Origin: Cordilura impudica
Lineage: Eukaryota > Arthropoda > Insecta > Diptera > Scathophagidae
DNA: 64,000 nucleotides
Direction of reading: 5' to 3'
Assembly (NCBI GenBank): GCA_963682025.1
Contig: OY821521.1
Span: 192,448,575-192,512,574 of the forward strand
Shown here: positions 9,986 to 21,326 of the stretch, one piece after another
Layout of the letters: every line of letters begins with the position of its first letter
How positions within the stretch are numbered: position 1 is the stretch's first letter
The notes under the pieces: model-generated
The model's database searches: none
Told to the model about the DNA's origin: nothing
What the model saw: the letters and a program-made list of their open reading frames with translations, nothing else
Position numbers and translations under genes: made by a program

Positions 9986-10773
9986 TCAGATCGTTGAAAT
10001 TTACAGAATCGCACTACAGAAAATATTAATTTAAATTCATTGAATTTAAGAAAACCTCAAGAATTAAGAATTGCTAACATAAAAATTGTTACATAAGTAA
10101 ACGTAATTTGATGAGAATGTTATTTTTTATATATAAATTTTCACAATTTTTTTTGGATGAAAATTTGAAGTTTTTCAGAAAATAAAGATAACATTAAATT
10201 ATTTTATTTAAAATGTTTGGGACTTTTGGTTTTTTGCGTTTGGCATCACTAATTTGATTATTTATTATTATAAATTTATTCTCTATTTTTTCCAAATATG
10301 GCAATATTTTAATAAAAAAATTGAGAGAGTTTTTTTTTTTTTTTGTTATTATTTTGTTACTCCATCCGACCTATATGGCCGCAATGAATAAATATTTGGC
10401 CAGTTAAAAGAAACTATACAGCCATCTCCAATTAGCACGATTTAATGCATATAGCCACCCTGCACATCCATTACCTTTGCAATGGAGGTTAGGGCGAGCT
10501 ATTTAATTAGCAAAAACTAAATAAAACGAGAAGTTATGTCAAATAACCGGAAACGCATGCCTATAGATATATAACCTAAATGCATGGCGATCAGCAACCA
10601 CGATGACCAAAAAGCAAACACCGAAATAAATCCGAAATAATAGAAAAGACGAAAACCAACCCAAAGAATTTTCTTAAATAATTTGGTATTAAGATTAACA
10701 AATTGTTTACTTTTTCCAATATTTTGTTTACATTTATTATCAATACTCAAACCGAGGTGGAGGATATTAAAGA

Positions 10774-10807
10774 TTCGGCACAGCCGAATTTAACACTCTT
10801 ACTTGTT
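10774..10807 (+). other. 3' terminal hairpin and tail of element B1
   Basis: TTCGGC-ACA-GCCGAA forms a 6-bp stem, followed by TTTAACACTCTTACTTGTTTT's 3' tail. The same hairpin and tail end B2 at 28410-28442. Confidence 0.7.
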
Positions 10808-13600
10808 TTTCACTAAAATGCACTTTTTTGAAAAAATATACTTCTTTTAAGAAAATGTACTTTTCTGAAAAAAAGTTAATTTTTAATAACAAGTACCTTT
10901 TGAATAAATTTTACTTTTTCATTTATACTTATTATATGCAATTTTTTTACAAATGATAAATTTTATTATTTTTTAAAAAAAAAAAGTAATTTCTTTTCAC
11001 TAAAATGCACTTTTTTCTTAGAAAATTTACTTTTTTAAGAAAATTTACTTATTTTAAGAAAATATATTTTTCTGAGAAAAAGTTGATTTTTAATGAAAAT
11101 TACATTTTTAATACATTTTAATTTTTTATTTATACGTACTATGCAATTTTTTACAAATGGTAAATTTTTTCTTTTTTTTTATAAAAAAGTACTTTTTTCA
11201 CTAAAATGCCTTTTTTTTAGAAAATTTGCTATTTTAAGAAACTTTACTTTTCTAAGAAAAAGTTAATTTTTAATAAAAAGTAACTTTTTAATAAATTTTA
11301 CTCTTTTATTTATACTTATTACATGCAATTTTTTACAAATGGTAAATTTTTTTTCTTTTCTTTATAAAGAAGAAGCACCTTTTTTGGAAAGTACGTTTTT
11401 CACTAAAATGCACTTCTTTTTTTTAGAAACTTACTTTTTTAAGAAAATCTACTTTTCTGAGAAAAAGTTAATTTTTAATAAAAAAAAAAAACATTTTTAA
11501 TTAATATTACTTTTTAATTTATACATATTTTAACCAAATTTTACAAATGGAACATTTTTTGCTTTCTTTTTTACAAAAAACGTACTTTTTTTCACTCAAA
11601 TGCACTTCTGTCAAAAAATATTTATTTAAAAAAAAAATTACTTTTCTGTAAAAGCTAATTTTTAATAAAAAAACCTTTTTACTAAATATTACTTTTTTAT
11701 TTATACTTATTATATGCAATTTTTTACAAATGGTATATTTTTTTCTTTTTTTTTTCAAAAAAGTATTTCTTCACTAAAATTCACACTTATTTAGAAAATT
11801 TACTTTTTTTTAGAAAATCTACTTTTCTGAGAAAAAGTTAATTTTTAATAAAAAAAAACCTTTTTTATAAATTTTACTTTTTTGCTTATTATATGCAATT
11901 TTATACAAATGGTACATTTTTTGCTTCTTTTTACAAAAAGGTACTTTTTATGCCATTTTTTAGAAAATTTACTTTTATAAGAAAATCTACTTTTCTGAGA
12001 AAAAGTTAATTTTTATTAAAAAAACCTTTTTAATAAATATTACTTTTCTATTTATACTTATTATATGCAATTTCTTACAAATGGTACATTTTTTTCTTGT
12101 TTTTTTTACAAAAAAGTACTTTTTTCACTAAAATGCACTTCTTTTTTTAAAAAATATACTTCTTTTAAGAAAATCTACTTTTCAGAAAAAAAGCTAATTT
12201 TTAATAAAAAAAAAAACTTTTTAATAAATTTTACTTTTTTATGTATACTTATTATATGCAATTTTTTACAAATGGTACATTTTTTGCATTTTTTTCTACA
12301 ACAAAGTACTTTTTTCACTAAAATGCACTTCTTTTTTAGAAAATTTACTTTTTAAGAAAACCTTCTTTTCTGGGAAAAAGTTAATTTTTAATAAAAAGTC
12401 CCTTTTGAATAGATTTTACTTTTTCATTTATACTTATTATATGCAACTTTTACATATGGTACATTTTTTTGCTTTTTTTTACAAAAAGTACTTTGTTTTC
12501 ACTAAAATTCACTTTTTTCAGAAAATATATTTCTTTTAAGAAAATCTATTTTTCTGAGAAAAAGTTAATTTTAAATAAAAAAAACCTTTTTAATAAATAT
12601 GTATTACAGTTTTATTTATACTTATTCTATGCAATTTTTTACAAATGGTACATTTTTTCTTTTTCTTTTACAAACAAGTACTTTTTTCACTAAAATGCCT
12701 TTTTTTTTTAGAAAATTTACTTTTTAAGAAAATCTAATTTTCTAAGAAAAAGTTAATTTTTAATAAAAAGTAACTTTTTAATAAATTTTACTTTTTGATT
12801 TATACTTATTATATGCAATTTTTTACAAAAGATAATTTTTTTCCTTTTTTTTTTTTAACAAAAAAGTACTTTTTTCACTAAAATGAACTTTTTTGAGAAA
12901 ATATACTTCTTTTAAGAAAATCCACTTTTCTGATTAAAAGTTAATTTTTAATAAATAAAAACCTTTTTAATAAAATTTACTTTTTTATTTATGCTTATTA
13001 TATGCAATTTTGTACAAATGGTACATTTTTTTCTTTTTTTTTTTAACAAAAAAGTACTTTTTTCTCTAAATGCACTTCTTTTTTAGAAAATTTACTTTTT
13101 TAGAATATCTACTTTTCTGAGAAAAAGTTAATTATTGTTAAGACGTAACTTTTTAATAAATTTTACTTTTTTATTTAAACTTATTATATGCAATATTTTA
13201 CAAATGGTACATTTTTTTGCTTTTTTTTAACAAAAAAAGTACTTTTTTTTTTTTACTAAAATGCACTTCTTTTTTATAAAATTTACTTTTTTAAGAAAAT
13301 CTTCTTTTCTAAGAAAAAGTTAGTTTTTAATAAAAAACACTTTTTTAAATAAATATTACTTTTTTATTTATACTTATTATATGCAATTTTTTACAAATGG
13401 TACATTTTTTTACTTTTTTTTAAGTACTTTTTTTTCCACTAAAATTCACTTTTTTTTTTTTAGAAAATTTACTTTTTTAAGAAAATCGTCTTTTCTGAGA
13501 AAAAGTTAAATTTTTAATAAAAAATACCTTTTTAATAAATATTACTTTTTTATTTATACTTATTATATGAAATTTTTATCATCAACTTTAAAATTTATTT
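10808..13600. repeat. satellite with about 186-bp units, roughly 15 copies
   Basis: The landmark TACTTATTATATGCAATTTT recurs at about 10926, 11136, 11309, 11698, 11885, 12052, 12242, 12427, 12615, 12800, 12990, 13175, 13370 and 13553, with a diverged copy near 11520. Each unit then carries ACAAATGGTACATTTTTT, AGTACTTTTTTCACTAAAAT, AGAAAATTTACTTTTTTAAG and GAGAAAAAGTTAATTTTTAA. Open frames inside are low-complexity artefacts. Confidence 0.85.
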
Positions 13601-14379
13601 TTAGAAAATTTGCTTTTTTAATCAAAAACAACTTTAACAACAGGACTCTTTCAATAAAAGCAGTATGAGCCTGCTGTTGTATGACTCGAACAAAAGAATA
13701 ACAACACGACAAAAATGAAAATAAACAGTGTTGATTTCATTACACTAAAACCTTGATCCTCTTAAGGTAAAAGGAAAAAAAAAACATAAATAAAAATATT
13801 GCATTGAAAGAAACAAAGGAAAAATGTGTACGTTGTGCATAAACACATTTTTATTTATTTCCAGTAAAAATGGAAAAAAATTAAAAAAAATAAAATATTT
13901 CTAAATCCCATTATAATTATATATTTAGCAAATAAGTAAAAACAAAACCCAACAAATTTTGATACTGATTTTCCTGTTTAGATACGTTGTGCCTTTATTG
14001 AATTATCAACAATTCAATGAACACAAACTGTTGTTTTGTCTATGCTCGTATAAGCACGAATATGTTTGCAAATGTAGCGTTAGTGTTAAAGTTTTGCTGT
14101 ATTTATGCAGTCATTTCATGCTCGAACTAGTCACTTATTGCAGTTGTTATATATTTATATACACTCTATTATGAAACAGTTTAATATTAGATTTTGTTGA
14201 AATGTGTAAAGTATGTTATGGCTGTAAAATATATTTCATAATGCATCATCACATCATTTAATGCTGCGACTATTAGTAATTTTGTTTAGAAATTTTGCAT
14301 AATAATGACATGATAACTGTTCAAAATGTCTATTTTACATTAAATTTTAAATTTAATTGAAAGAATAATGGAGTTAGTA
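13601..14379. other. unassigned spacer
   Basis: Ordinary AT-rich sequence with no recognisable repeat partner, RNA gene or convincing reading frame. Confidence 0.5.
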
Positions 14380-14387
14380 ATGGACAT

Positions 14388-14817
14388 TAGGGTAATAACT
14401 TTTTTTTTTCGAAAATTTCTTCATTGCACCACGTTATGGATAATGTTGTTGCACTGATAATAAAAATAATTTTTTGAGGTCATTTTGCTGAAAAAAGTTC
14501 ACGCACTGAATACAATTTCTAAAACTGCTTTAAGATTTTCTTTTATATTTAAAAAAAAAAATTATTTTTTAATTGTTTATAATTTTTTTTTTAATTATTG
14601 AAATTATAAAAAAAAATTTTAAAAATTTGCATTCAAATGTTATATTTTATACTTAAAAGAAAGACTAAAATTCAAAACGTCATCGCATTTGGTGCGTGAA
14701 CTTTTTTGTACGTTCGCGCAAAAGTAGTACATCATTTCTAAATATTTTTTCATGGCCCATACGGTTATGCGATGAAGAATTTGATATTTGCAAAAATTGC
14801 TAAAAGTTATTACCCTA
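14388..14817. mobile_element. hAT-type MITE with perfect 8-bp target duplication
   Basis: Terminal inverted repeats TAGGGTAATAACTTTT are exact. Both ends are flanked by ATGGACAT (14380-14387 and 14818-14825), the 8-bp duplication expected of the hAT superfamily. Internal inverted similarity extends further (AAAAAAGTTCACGCAC is present on both arms). No coding capacity; a transposase must be supplied from elsewhere. Confidence 0.9.
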
Positions 14818-14825
14818 ATGGACAT

Positions 14826-15059
14826 ATTTAAAATAATGATATTGATGCGTCTAAGTAATATTTAATTAAAATTTAATATTATTCATACGTATTGAGGGAT
14901 TTGCAAATGAAATACAATTTTGGCAACATAAACAAAATGTAAACTATGGCTTAGTAAACGTGGCAAACACATTTGGTTTTGGAATTATTTTATTTATTTA
15001 TAAAGTAAATTAACTACATTTACAAAAACAAAAAAAAACAAAATTTGTTATCAAAATAA
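14826..15059. other. unassigned AT-rich spacer before the LINE
   Basis: AT-rich with an A-run near 15030. I see nothing identifiable. Confidence 0.4.
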
Positions 15060-16205
15060 ATCGTTCCACGGGAGACCGTGTTAGCTATACTTTCTGAGCG
15101 CGTGAGTCGATCCATTCACAATTTTAGCGAAAGTAAAGTGGTTGCTCTAGATATTTGCAAGGCATTCGATCGCGTTTGGGGTCTGTACTGACTTCCGTCG
15201 GTTTATATCGAATTTTCTTAAAGACCGCACAATACGTGTTGTTAGTGATGGGGTCTCATCTAATGAGTTTCAGCTTAATTCAGGGGTACCCCAAGGTTTC
15301 GTTCTTTCTCCTTCTCTTTTCCCCATCTTTCTGAACGACCTACTTGGTCAAACTTTTAATTCTATACACTCTTTCGCAGCTGACAGCAACATTTGTCATT
15401 CATTTTCCTTTAATTGTAGGTCAAGCCTTTTGGAGATTGGGGCCAAAAGCCAGACAATGAATGACACAATCAATCAAGACCTGTTAATAATCTCCGAGTG
15501 GTATAAAGCCACGGTTGATTTTAATGCGCTGCTTTTAATGCGTTGATTATAATGCGCTGCCATCTTTAGATACGGGTGGTATAGGTCTTGAGGAATCGGA
15601 TGCTCTTGATGTTCCAGGCATGATAATTCAATGTGATGTTCGTTGGAACGAGCATGTTTTTCAAGTGTTGAAAGAAGCATTCAAGTGTCTTGATTTTCTA
15701 AAATGGGACAAAAATTAATTCACTCCCTCTGATCTGCTTAAAATCTATACCACTTACATTCTACCGAAAATGGAGTACAACTCCCATATATAGGCAGGAG
15801 CTTCAAAGTCTATTTTGGAGGTACTGGACCGTGTGCAAAGGAGGGCGTTGGCGGTCATCAATGACAGTACAATATCCAATTCTATTCCAAAGATACTACC
15901 ATAGGTAATGTTCTTCTGAGATTAGCGAACTTATTCCAAGAGCCCGAGTTTCAGTTCGCTCTACCCGCTTCTCTTGTAGATCACATCTGTTTGTAGTCTA
16001 TTGTCCATTTGACCGCACAGAGCATTACAGAGGAAATTCGTTTATCAGTCGAACTATCTCTATGTGGAATAAACTTGCCACACAACTCTGACAGTTACAA
16101 TCTAAAAAAAAATTAAGTCAAATATCCAATTTTCCTGAAATCAACACAATGTTCGGCAACTGTAAGGGGCATCTCCTGAGCGTTGGTCAATAATAAAAAA
16201 AAAAA
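15060..16205 (+). pseudogene. 5'-truncated LINE (Jockey/CR1-like) reverse transcriptase relic
   Basis: Plus-strand fragments in shifting frames follow the RT order: VALDICKAFDRVW (motif A, Asp present), FISNFLKDRTIRVVSDG, NSGVPQGFVLSPSLF (motif B), then HSFAADSN where FADD is expected. After that come IYTTYILPKMEYNS, AGASKSILEVLDRVQRRAL and the C-terminal RTISMWNKLATQL. The FADD box has lost its first Asp (D to A), and stops and frameshifts are frequent. The copy runs to the true C-terminus and an A-rich tail (about 16193-16204), so it is a normal 5'-truncated insertion that has aged. The clade is uncertain. Confidence 0.85.
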
Positions 16206-16273
16206 TCATATAAAATCATTAATACAGTTGCAATTGCACATTTGTTGTTTATTCAATAAAAATTAGAATTTTA

Positions 16274-17030
16274 CTAATATTTAGTTATAAGGGGTACCCT
16301 TATTTTTAAAACTTCTTGACATCTGCGTGGCATGGACTCTATTAGATTAGATAAAATTTCACCAGAAATTCCATTCCATGCAATTTCCACTTGCCGGAAA
16401 AGGTTCTCCGTATTTCTGCAACCATTGCGATTTATTTTACGATCTACAATATCCCATAGAAAATCTACGGGATTGAGATCAAGTGATTGTGCTGGCTATT
16501 CCAAAACGTTAATCTTATTGTTTGTGAACAATTCTTTCACGAATTTTGCCATGTGTTTTGGGTCGTTGTCATGTTGTTACCTCCATTTGAGTGGCATTTC
16601 CTCCTGTGCGTGTATTTTCGAACGATCCATTATGCCATTAATTTTATGAATTGGTCCAATCCCATGACCAGAAAAATATCCTCAGAACAAAATATTCCTT
16701 CCTCCGTATTTCAGCGTACCTCAAGTATACCAAGATTTAAGACGTAATCCTTTAGATCCGCGTAGTAGTCTAAATCCATCAAAAATTTGTAAATTAAACT
16801 TCAACTCAACAGAGAAAGGTACGGTCTTCCAATGGGTTATACTCCAGTTTATGTGTTCTTTTACTAATTCCAATCTAGCTAGTCTATTTTTGGCGAATAT
16901 AAATGGTTTTTTTCACTTCAGTATAATTTCAACCCACCTTCAACAGCTCGTCTTTGGATGGATCTTATTGAAATATTTACTTACAATTGGCTTGCAATAG
17001 ACTTTGCTAAGATAATGGGGCCCTTTTAGA
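16274..17030 (-). pseudogene. Tc1-like transposase pseudogene
   Basis: Minus-strand fragments give LVKEHINWSITHWKTVPF, LKFNLQIFDGFRLLRGSKG, GTLKYGGRNILF, FSGHGIGPIHKINGIMDR, DNDPKHMAKFVKELF, PAQSLDLNPVDFLWD and a C-terminus ending at a stop at 16274-16276. This is the DDE domain order of Tc1-like elements, which cut and paste at TA sites. The first catalytic Asp, expected in an LFSDESKF context, is replaced by Val (VPFSVELKFN). The second Asp (DND) is kept and the third acidic position is Asp. Several frameshifts and stops are present and the N-terminal DNA-binding half is missing or unrecognisable. I did not find paired TIRs. Confidence 0.85.
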
Positions 17031-17045
17031 AGTGTAAACAATTAT

Positions 17046-18000
17046 AAGCTCAGGGAAGTAAAAATATATTTCACAATACAATCACAAAAACAGCATAAGA
17101 AGTAAGACGTAAGACAAATACGGTGTGAAGTATGAGTGTATTGATAAGAAGATTATGATATAAAACTATTTCAGCTAATTCAACAACCTCTGCTATAACA
17201 ACCTTTAAAACTAAACGATATAAACGTATAACATATAAGTCAACAACGCTACAAGTATAACACTATTACTAATATAAAAATTAGTTCAGCTAATTCAACA
17301 ACCCCAACAATAATAACCAGCTGGAATAAATAATAATAAATAATTTTTATATTAGTTGAGTCCCTGCAGTTGTTTATTATAAGTCATACATAGATAACGC
17401 TTTCTGCTTGATTTTAATTGATGTGTAAATAGATGCTTACACATCTCCCCTGTGATCGGATTGGCTCACATAGCCTTTTTATTAATCGGAGTACAGCCTG
17501 GTCGTCCCGCTTGCTAGTTTTCCGCGCCCGAGCACTTTTACTCGTACAAAACGGCTAATGCCGCTGATTCGCCTCTATTATAATCATTTATTACTTTTTC
17601 TTTCACTTGCACCATTTTTTTTTATTACAATATTACAAAATATGACCAATGACTCTGAAAGCTCAGGAACGAGCAAATTTTCTCTAATTATTCTTACAAT
17701 GTCCAAAAAATAGTTTTTATTATTGAACGTTAATTGCTGTTGGTAGTCTTCTACATTTAACGAATAATGTAAATATCTGTTATTTCATGCTTTCATTTTG
17801 TTGCGGGCAAAAAGCATTGTTGTAAATTTAATAAACTTTCCTTCTGTTTTATTTTATTTTTATTTTGGTTTTTGTCTTGCATTATTAAAATGTTAAAAAT
17901 AAATAAAAAGAATTCAAATCCCAGTCAATTTTTCTCTGTAATTAAGCTATGTAACAGTAAGCAAAAGTTCGTGCATAAGTTTAGTCGCACACGGTATATA
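17046..18000. other. unassigned region with a weak tandem motif
   Basis: Two copies of TTCAGCTAATTCAACAACC (about 17170 and 17285) and a short inverted repeat TAATATAAAAATTA / TAATTTTTATATTA (about 17271 and 17345). Positions 17440-17580 are less AT-rich but match nothing I recognise. Confidence 0.4.
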
Positions 18001-18002
18001 AA

Positions 18003-18040
18003 AAATAAATAAGAAAATTACAGTCGGTCTAGACCGTTTA
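18003..18040 (-). mobile_element. family A terminal fragment A7
   Basis: AATAAGAAAATTACAGTCGG followed by TCTAGACCG matches the 3' terminal region of family A in minus orientation. Only about 38 bp survive next to the satellite. Confidence 0.55.
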
Positions 18041-20505
18041 TACTTTTTTAAGAAAATGTACTTTTTTACGAAAAGGTAGTTTTTTTTTAAGAAAAGGTAG
18101 TTTTTTTAAGATAAGGGAGTTTTAAGAAAAGTTATTTTCTTTAGAAAATGCACATATTTAAGAAAAAGTAGTTTTTATATAAATGGTGCTTTTTAAAAAA
18201 ATGTACTTTTTAAAAAAAAGGTACATTTTAAAGAAAAGGTACTTTTTAAGGGAAAGGTACTTTTTAAAGAAAAGGTACTTTTTAAAGAAAAGGTACTTTT
18301 TAAAGAAAATGTACTTTTTAAAGAAAAGGTACTTTTTAAAGAAAAGGTACTTTTTAAAGGAAAGGTACTTTTTAAAGTAAAGGTACTTTTTAAAGAAAAG
18401 GTACTTTTTAAAGAAAATGTACTTTTTAAAGACAAGGTACTTTTTTCAAAAAAAGGTACATTTTAAAAAAAGGTACTTTTGAAAGAAAACGTGCTTTTTA
18501 AAAAATCATTTTTTAAGAAAAATTACTCCCTTAAGTAAATGTACTTTTTAAAGAAGTGGTACCTTTTTCAAAAATGTACTTTTTAAGAAAAGTTTTTTTT
18601 TAGAAAAGTTACTTATTAAGAAAACGTACTTTTTTAAGAAAAATTTTGTCTTTTTAAAAACGTTACTTTTTCAGAAGAGGTACTTTTTTCAAAAAACATA
18701 CTTTTTTTTTGGAAATTTGCTTTTTTCAGAAAAGGTAAAGAGATATTTTTTAAGAAAAGGCACTTTTTTAAGAAGAGGTTCTATTTCAAGAAAAGGTACT
18801 TTTTTAAAAAAAGGTACTTTTTAAAGAAAGGGTACTTTTGAAAAAATATATGATTTTTTAAAAAGCATTTTTTAAGAATAATTACTCCCTTAAGTAAAGG
18901 TACAGTTAAAAAATATGGTGCCTTTTTCAAAAAAGTACTTTTTAAGAAAAGGTTGTTTTTAGAAAAGGTACTTTTTAGACAATGTACTTATTAAGAAAAC
19001 GTAAGAAAGGGTAATTTTTTAAGAAAAGGTACTTTTTTAATAAAAAATTACTTTTTTTTTAGCAAAATTACTTTTTTAAGAAAATTTACTTTTTAAAGCA
19101 AAGCTACTTTTTAAGGAGAAGGTACTTTTGTAAGATAGGGTACTTTTTAAGAAAAGGTAATTTTTTAAGAAAATTCACTTTTTTAAGAAAATGTATTTCT
19201 TTAAGAAAATTATCCTTTTTAGGAAAATGTAATTTTCTTGCGGAAAATACTTTTCCAAAAAAATAGTTCTCTTTTAGGAGCAGGTACGTTTTTAAGAAAT
19301 GGTACTATTCTAAGAAATGTTATTTTTTTTAGAAAATGCACATTTTTAAGAAAAATTACTTTTTAAAGAAAAGGTACATTTTTAAAAAAAGGTACTTTTT
19401 TAAAAAGGGACTTTTTTAAAAAAAGTACTTTTTAAAGCAAAGGTACTTTTGAAAAAAAATTTGCTATTTTAAAAAATCATTTTTTAAGAAAAATTACTCC
19501 CTTAAGTAAAGGTACTTTTTAAAGAAATGGTACCTTTTTGAAAAAGGTACTTTTAAGAAAAGGTACTTATTTAGAAAGTGTACTTATTAAGAAAACGTAC
19601 TTTTTTAAAGAAAATGTAGTCTTTTTAAAAAGGTTGCTTTTTCATAAGAGTACTTTTTTGAAAAGGACATACTTTTTTTTAGAAAATTAGCTTTTTCAGA
19701 AAAGGTACTTTTTTACAAGAGATATTTTTTAAGAAAAGGCACTTTTTCAGAAGTGGTTCTATTTTAAGAAATTATACTTTTTTAACAAAACTACTTCTTT
19801 TCGAAAAGCTACTTTAAAAAAAGATACTTTTTTAAGAAGAAGTACTTTTTTACGTAAAATCACGTTTTTAAGAAAATTCACACTTTTTAAACAGGGAGTT
19901 TTTAAGTTTCTTTAAGCAAATGTACTTTTTAAGAAAAGGTAAAAGGTTCTTTTAAAAATAGGTACTTTTTTGAAAAAGACACTTATTAAGAAAAGGTCTT
20001 TTTTCATAGAAGTTAATTTTTAAAGAAAATGTACTTTTTTCATAAAAAGTACTTGTTTAGCAAAATTACTTTTTTAAGAAATGTTACTTTTTGAAGAAAA
20101 GCTACTTTTTTAGGAGAAGGTACTTTTGTAAGAAATGGTACTTTTGTAAGAAAGGGTACTTTTGTAAGAAAGGGTACTTTTGTAAGAAAGGGTACTTTTG
20201 TAAGAAAAGGTACTTTTGAAAAAATTTTACTTTTTTAAAAAGGGGTACTTTTTAAGAAAAGGTACTTTTTTAAGAAAATTCACTTGTTTAAGAATATGTA
20301 TTTCTCTAAGGAAATGCTCTTTTTTAAGCAAATTTAATTTTCTTGAGAAAAAGTCTTTTTCCAAAAAATGGTTCTCTCTTAGGAGCAGGTACGTTTTTAA
20401 GAAATGGTATCTTTCTAAGGAAATTTACTTTTTTAAGAAAATAATCTTTTTTAAGAAAAAATTTTATTTTTTTAAAGAAAATAAACGTTTTAAGAATAGA
20501 TGGCA
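18041..20505. repeat. GGTAC-type satellite with 18-bp core and longer-range repeats
   Basis: Between 18183 and 18440 the 18-bp unit GGTACTTTTTAAAGAAAA is almost regular. Outside this it is diverged but organised on a larger scale: 18505-18800 is repeated at about 19470-19765 (offset near 965), a shorter copy begins at 18860, and 19170-19320 is repeated at 20277-20425 (offset near 1107). GTAAGAAAGGGTACTTTT also repeats tandemly at 20120-20210. Lys/Tyr/Phe/Leu-repeat frames are translations of the repeat, not genes. Confidence 0.85.
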
Positions 20506-20526
20506 TTTTTTGACCTTCCTCCCAAG

Positions 20527-21326
20527 GTTCAGAAAAACACACATCAAACACACAATATTCTGTTCTAAAGCAGCCAACACATATTTTTATTTTCATATGA
20601 ATTATGTGTGTTTCTAAATTTTGTACGGTGCCGAACACAATCATGATATTATTTCGTTATCTACACGAACATTTTTCTATCACGTATTTTTTGTTTCGAA
20701 CACACATAAACCACAGAGATTCAAGCTTAGCTTTATTTTATGTTCGTCTTCTTGCACGTGTACTGCGAAAAAAGTAGAACATGTTCTTGAACGCGTACAT
20801 CTAAAGATTAAAACATTATCCACTCGCGATTGGAAAAAAGCGAAATTAAGTCATAAACAACATATAAAATTTCTTTGTTTTCTATATTTACTATCTTTTT
20901 ATTTTTATTTTTTTATAACTGCTAATGAATTATCTTAGATTTTTTTAATAAATTTGGTTGAAACAATTGTTGTCGTTATTATAGGGGTGTTTCAGATTTT
21001 TCCGATTGCGAGTGGATAATGTCTTAATTTTTAGATACAAGCGTTCAAGAACATGTTCTGCTAGTAGTACACGTGCAAGAAGACGAACTTAAAATAAAGC
21101 TTAGCTCGAATCTGTGTGGTTTGTGTGTGTTCGAAACAAAAAATACGTGATAGAAACATGTTCGTGTACATAACGAAATATTAAAACGAAACACAGTCAT
21201 GATTGTGTTCGTCACCGTACAAAATTTAGAAACACACATAATTGATATGAAAATAAAAATATGTGTTTGTTGGTCTTTACATACATATATGTACGAGTTT
21301 TTTATTCAGTGTGTTTTTTTCTGAAC
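20527..21326. mobile_element. fold-back element with about 340-bp arms
   Basis: The left arm starts GTTCAGAAAAACACAC at 20527; the right arm ends with the reverse complement at 21326. Paired landmarks include AACATGTTCTTGAACGC / GCGTTCAAGAACATGTTCT, CTTCTTGCACGTGTACT / AGTACACGTGCAAGAAG and TTTTGTACGGTG / CACCGTACAAAA. The central 140 bp are AT-rich. No coding sequence. I could not establish a target duplication. Confidence 0.8.

Larger units (their letters stand above)
6711..10807 (+). mobile_element. family B element, copy B1 (Helentron/DINE-like composite)
   Basis: The 5' end TATACCCTCCACTCC parallels family A and is followed by a CCGTCTGT microsatellite (6846-6875). Near the 3' end the inverse motif GGTGGAGGAT (10755) precedes the hairpin TTCGGCACAGCCGAA (10774-10788) and the end ACACTCTTACTTGTTTT. 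Both sides abut T-rich satellite. The interior holds a MITE (7534-8159) and family A copy A2 (9348-9985). Positions 8187-9110 and 10030-10760 are repeated in copy B2 (24890-28442). No coding sequence of note. That one element spans the whole interval is inferred from the matching ends. Confidence 0.55.

Noticed and set aside
16320..16747. Plus-strand frames of 105 and 86 codons
   Set aside because: They are the antisense of the Tc1-like transposase, whose conserved motifs are on the minus strand.
18183..18435. Frames with Lys-Tyr-Phe-Leu-Lys or Leu-Lys-Ser-Thr-Phe repeats on both strands
   Set aside because: They are translations of the 18-bp satellite unit; the period is six residues and both strands are equally open.
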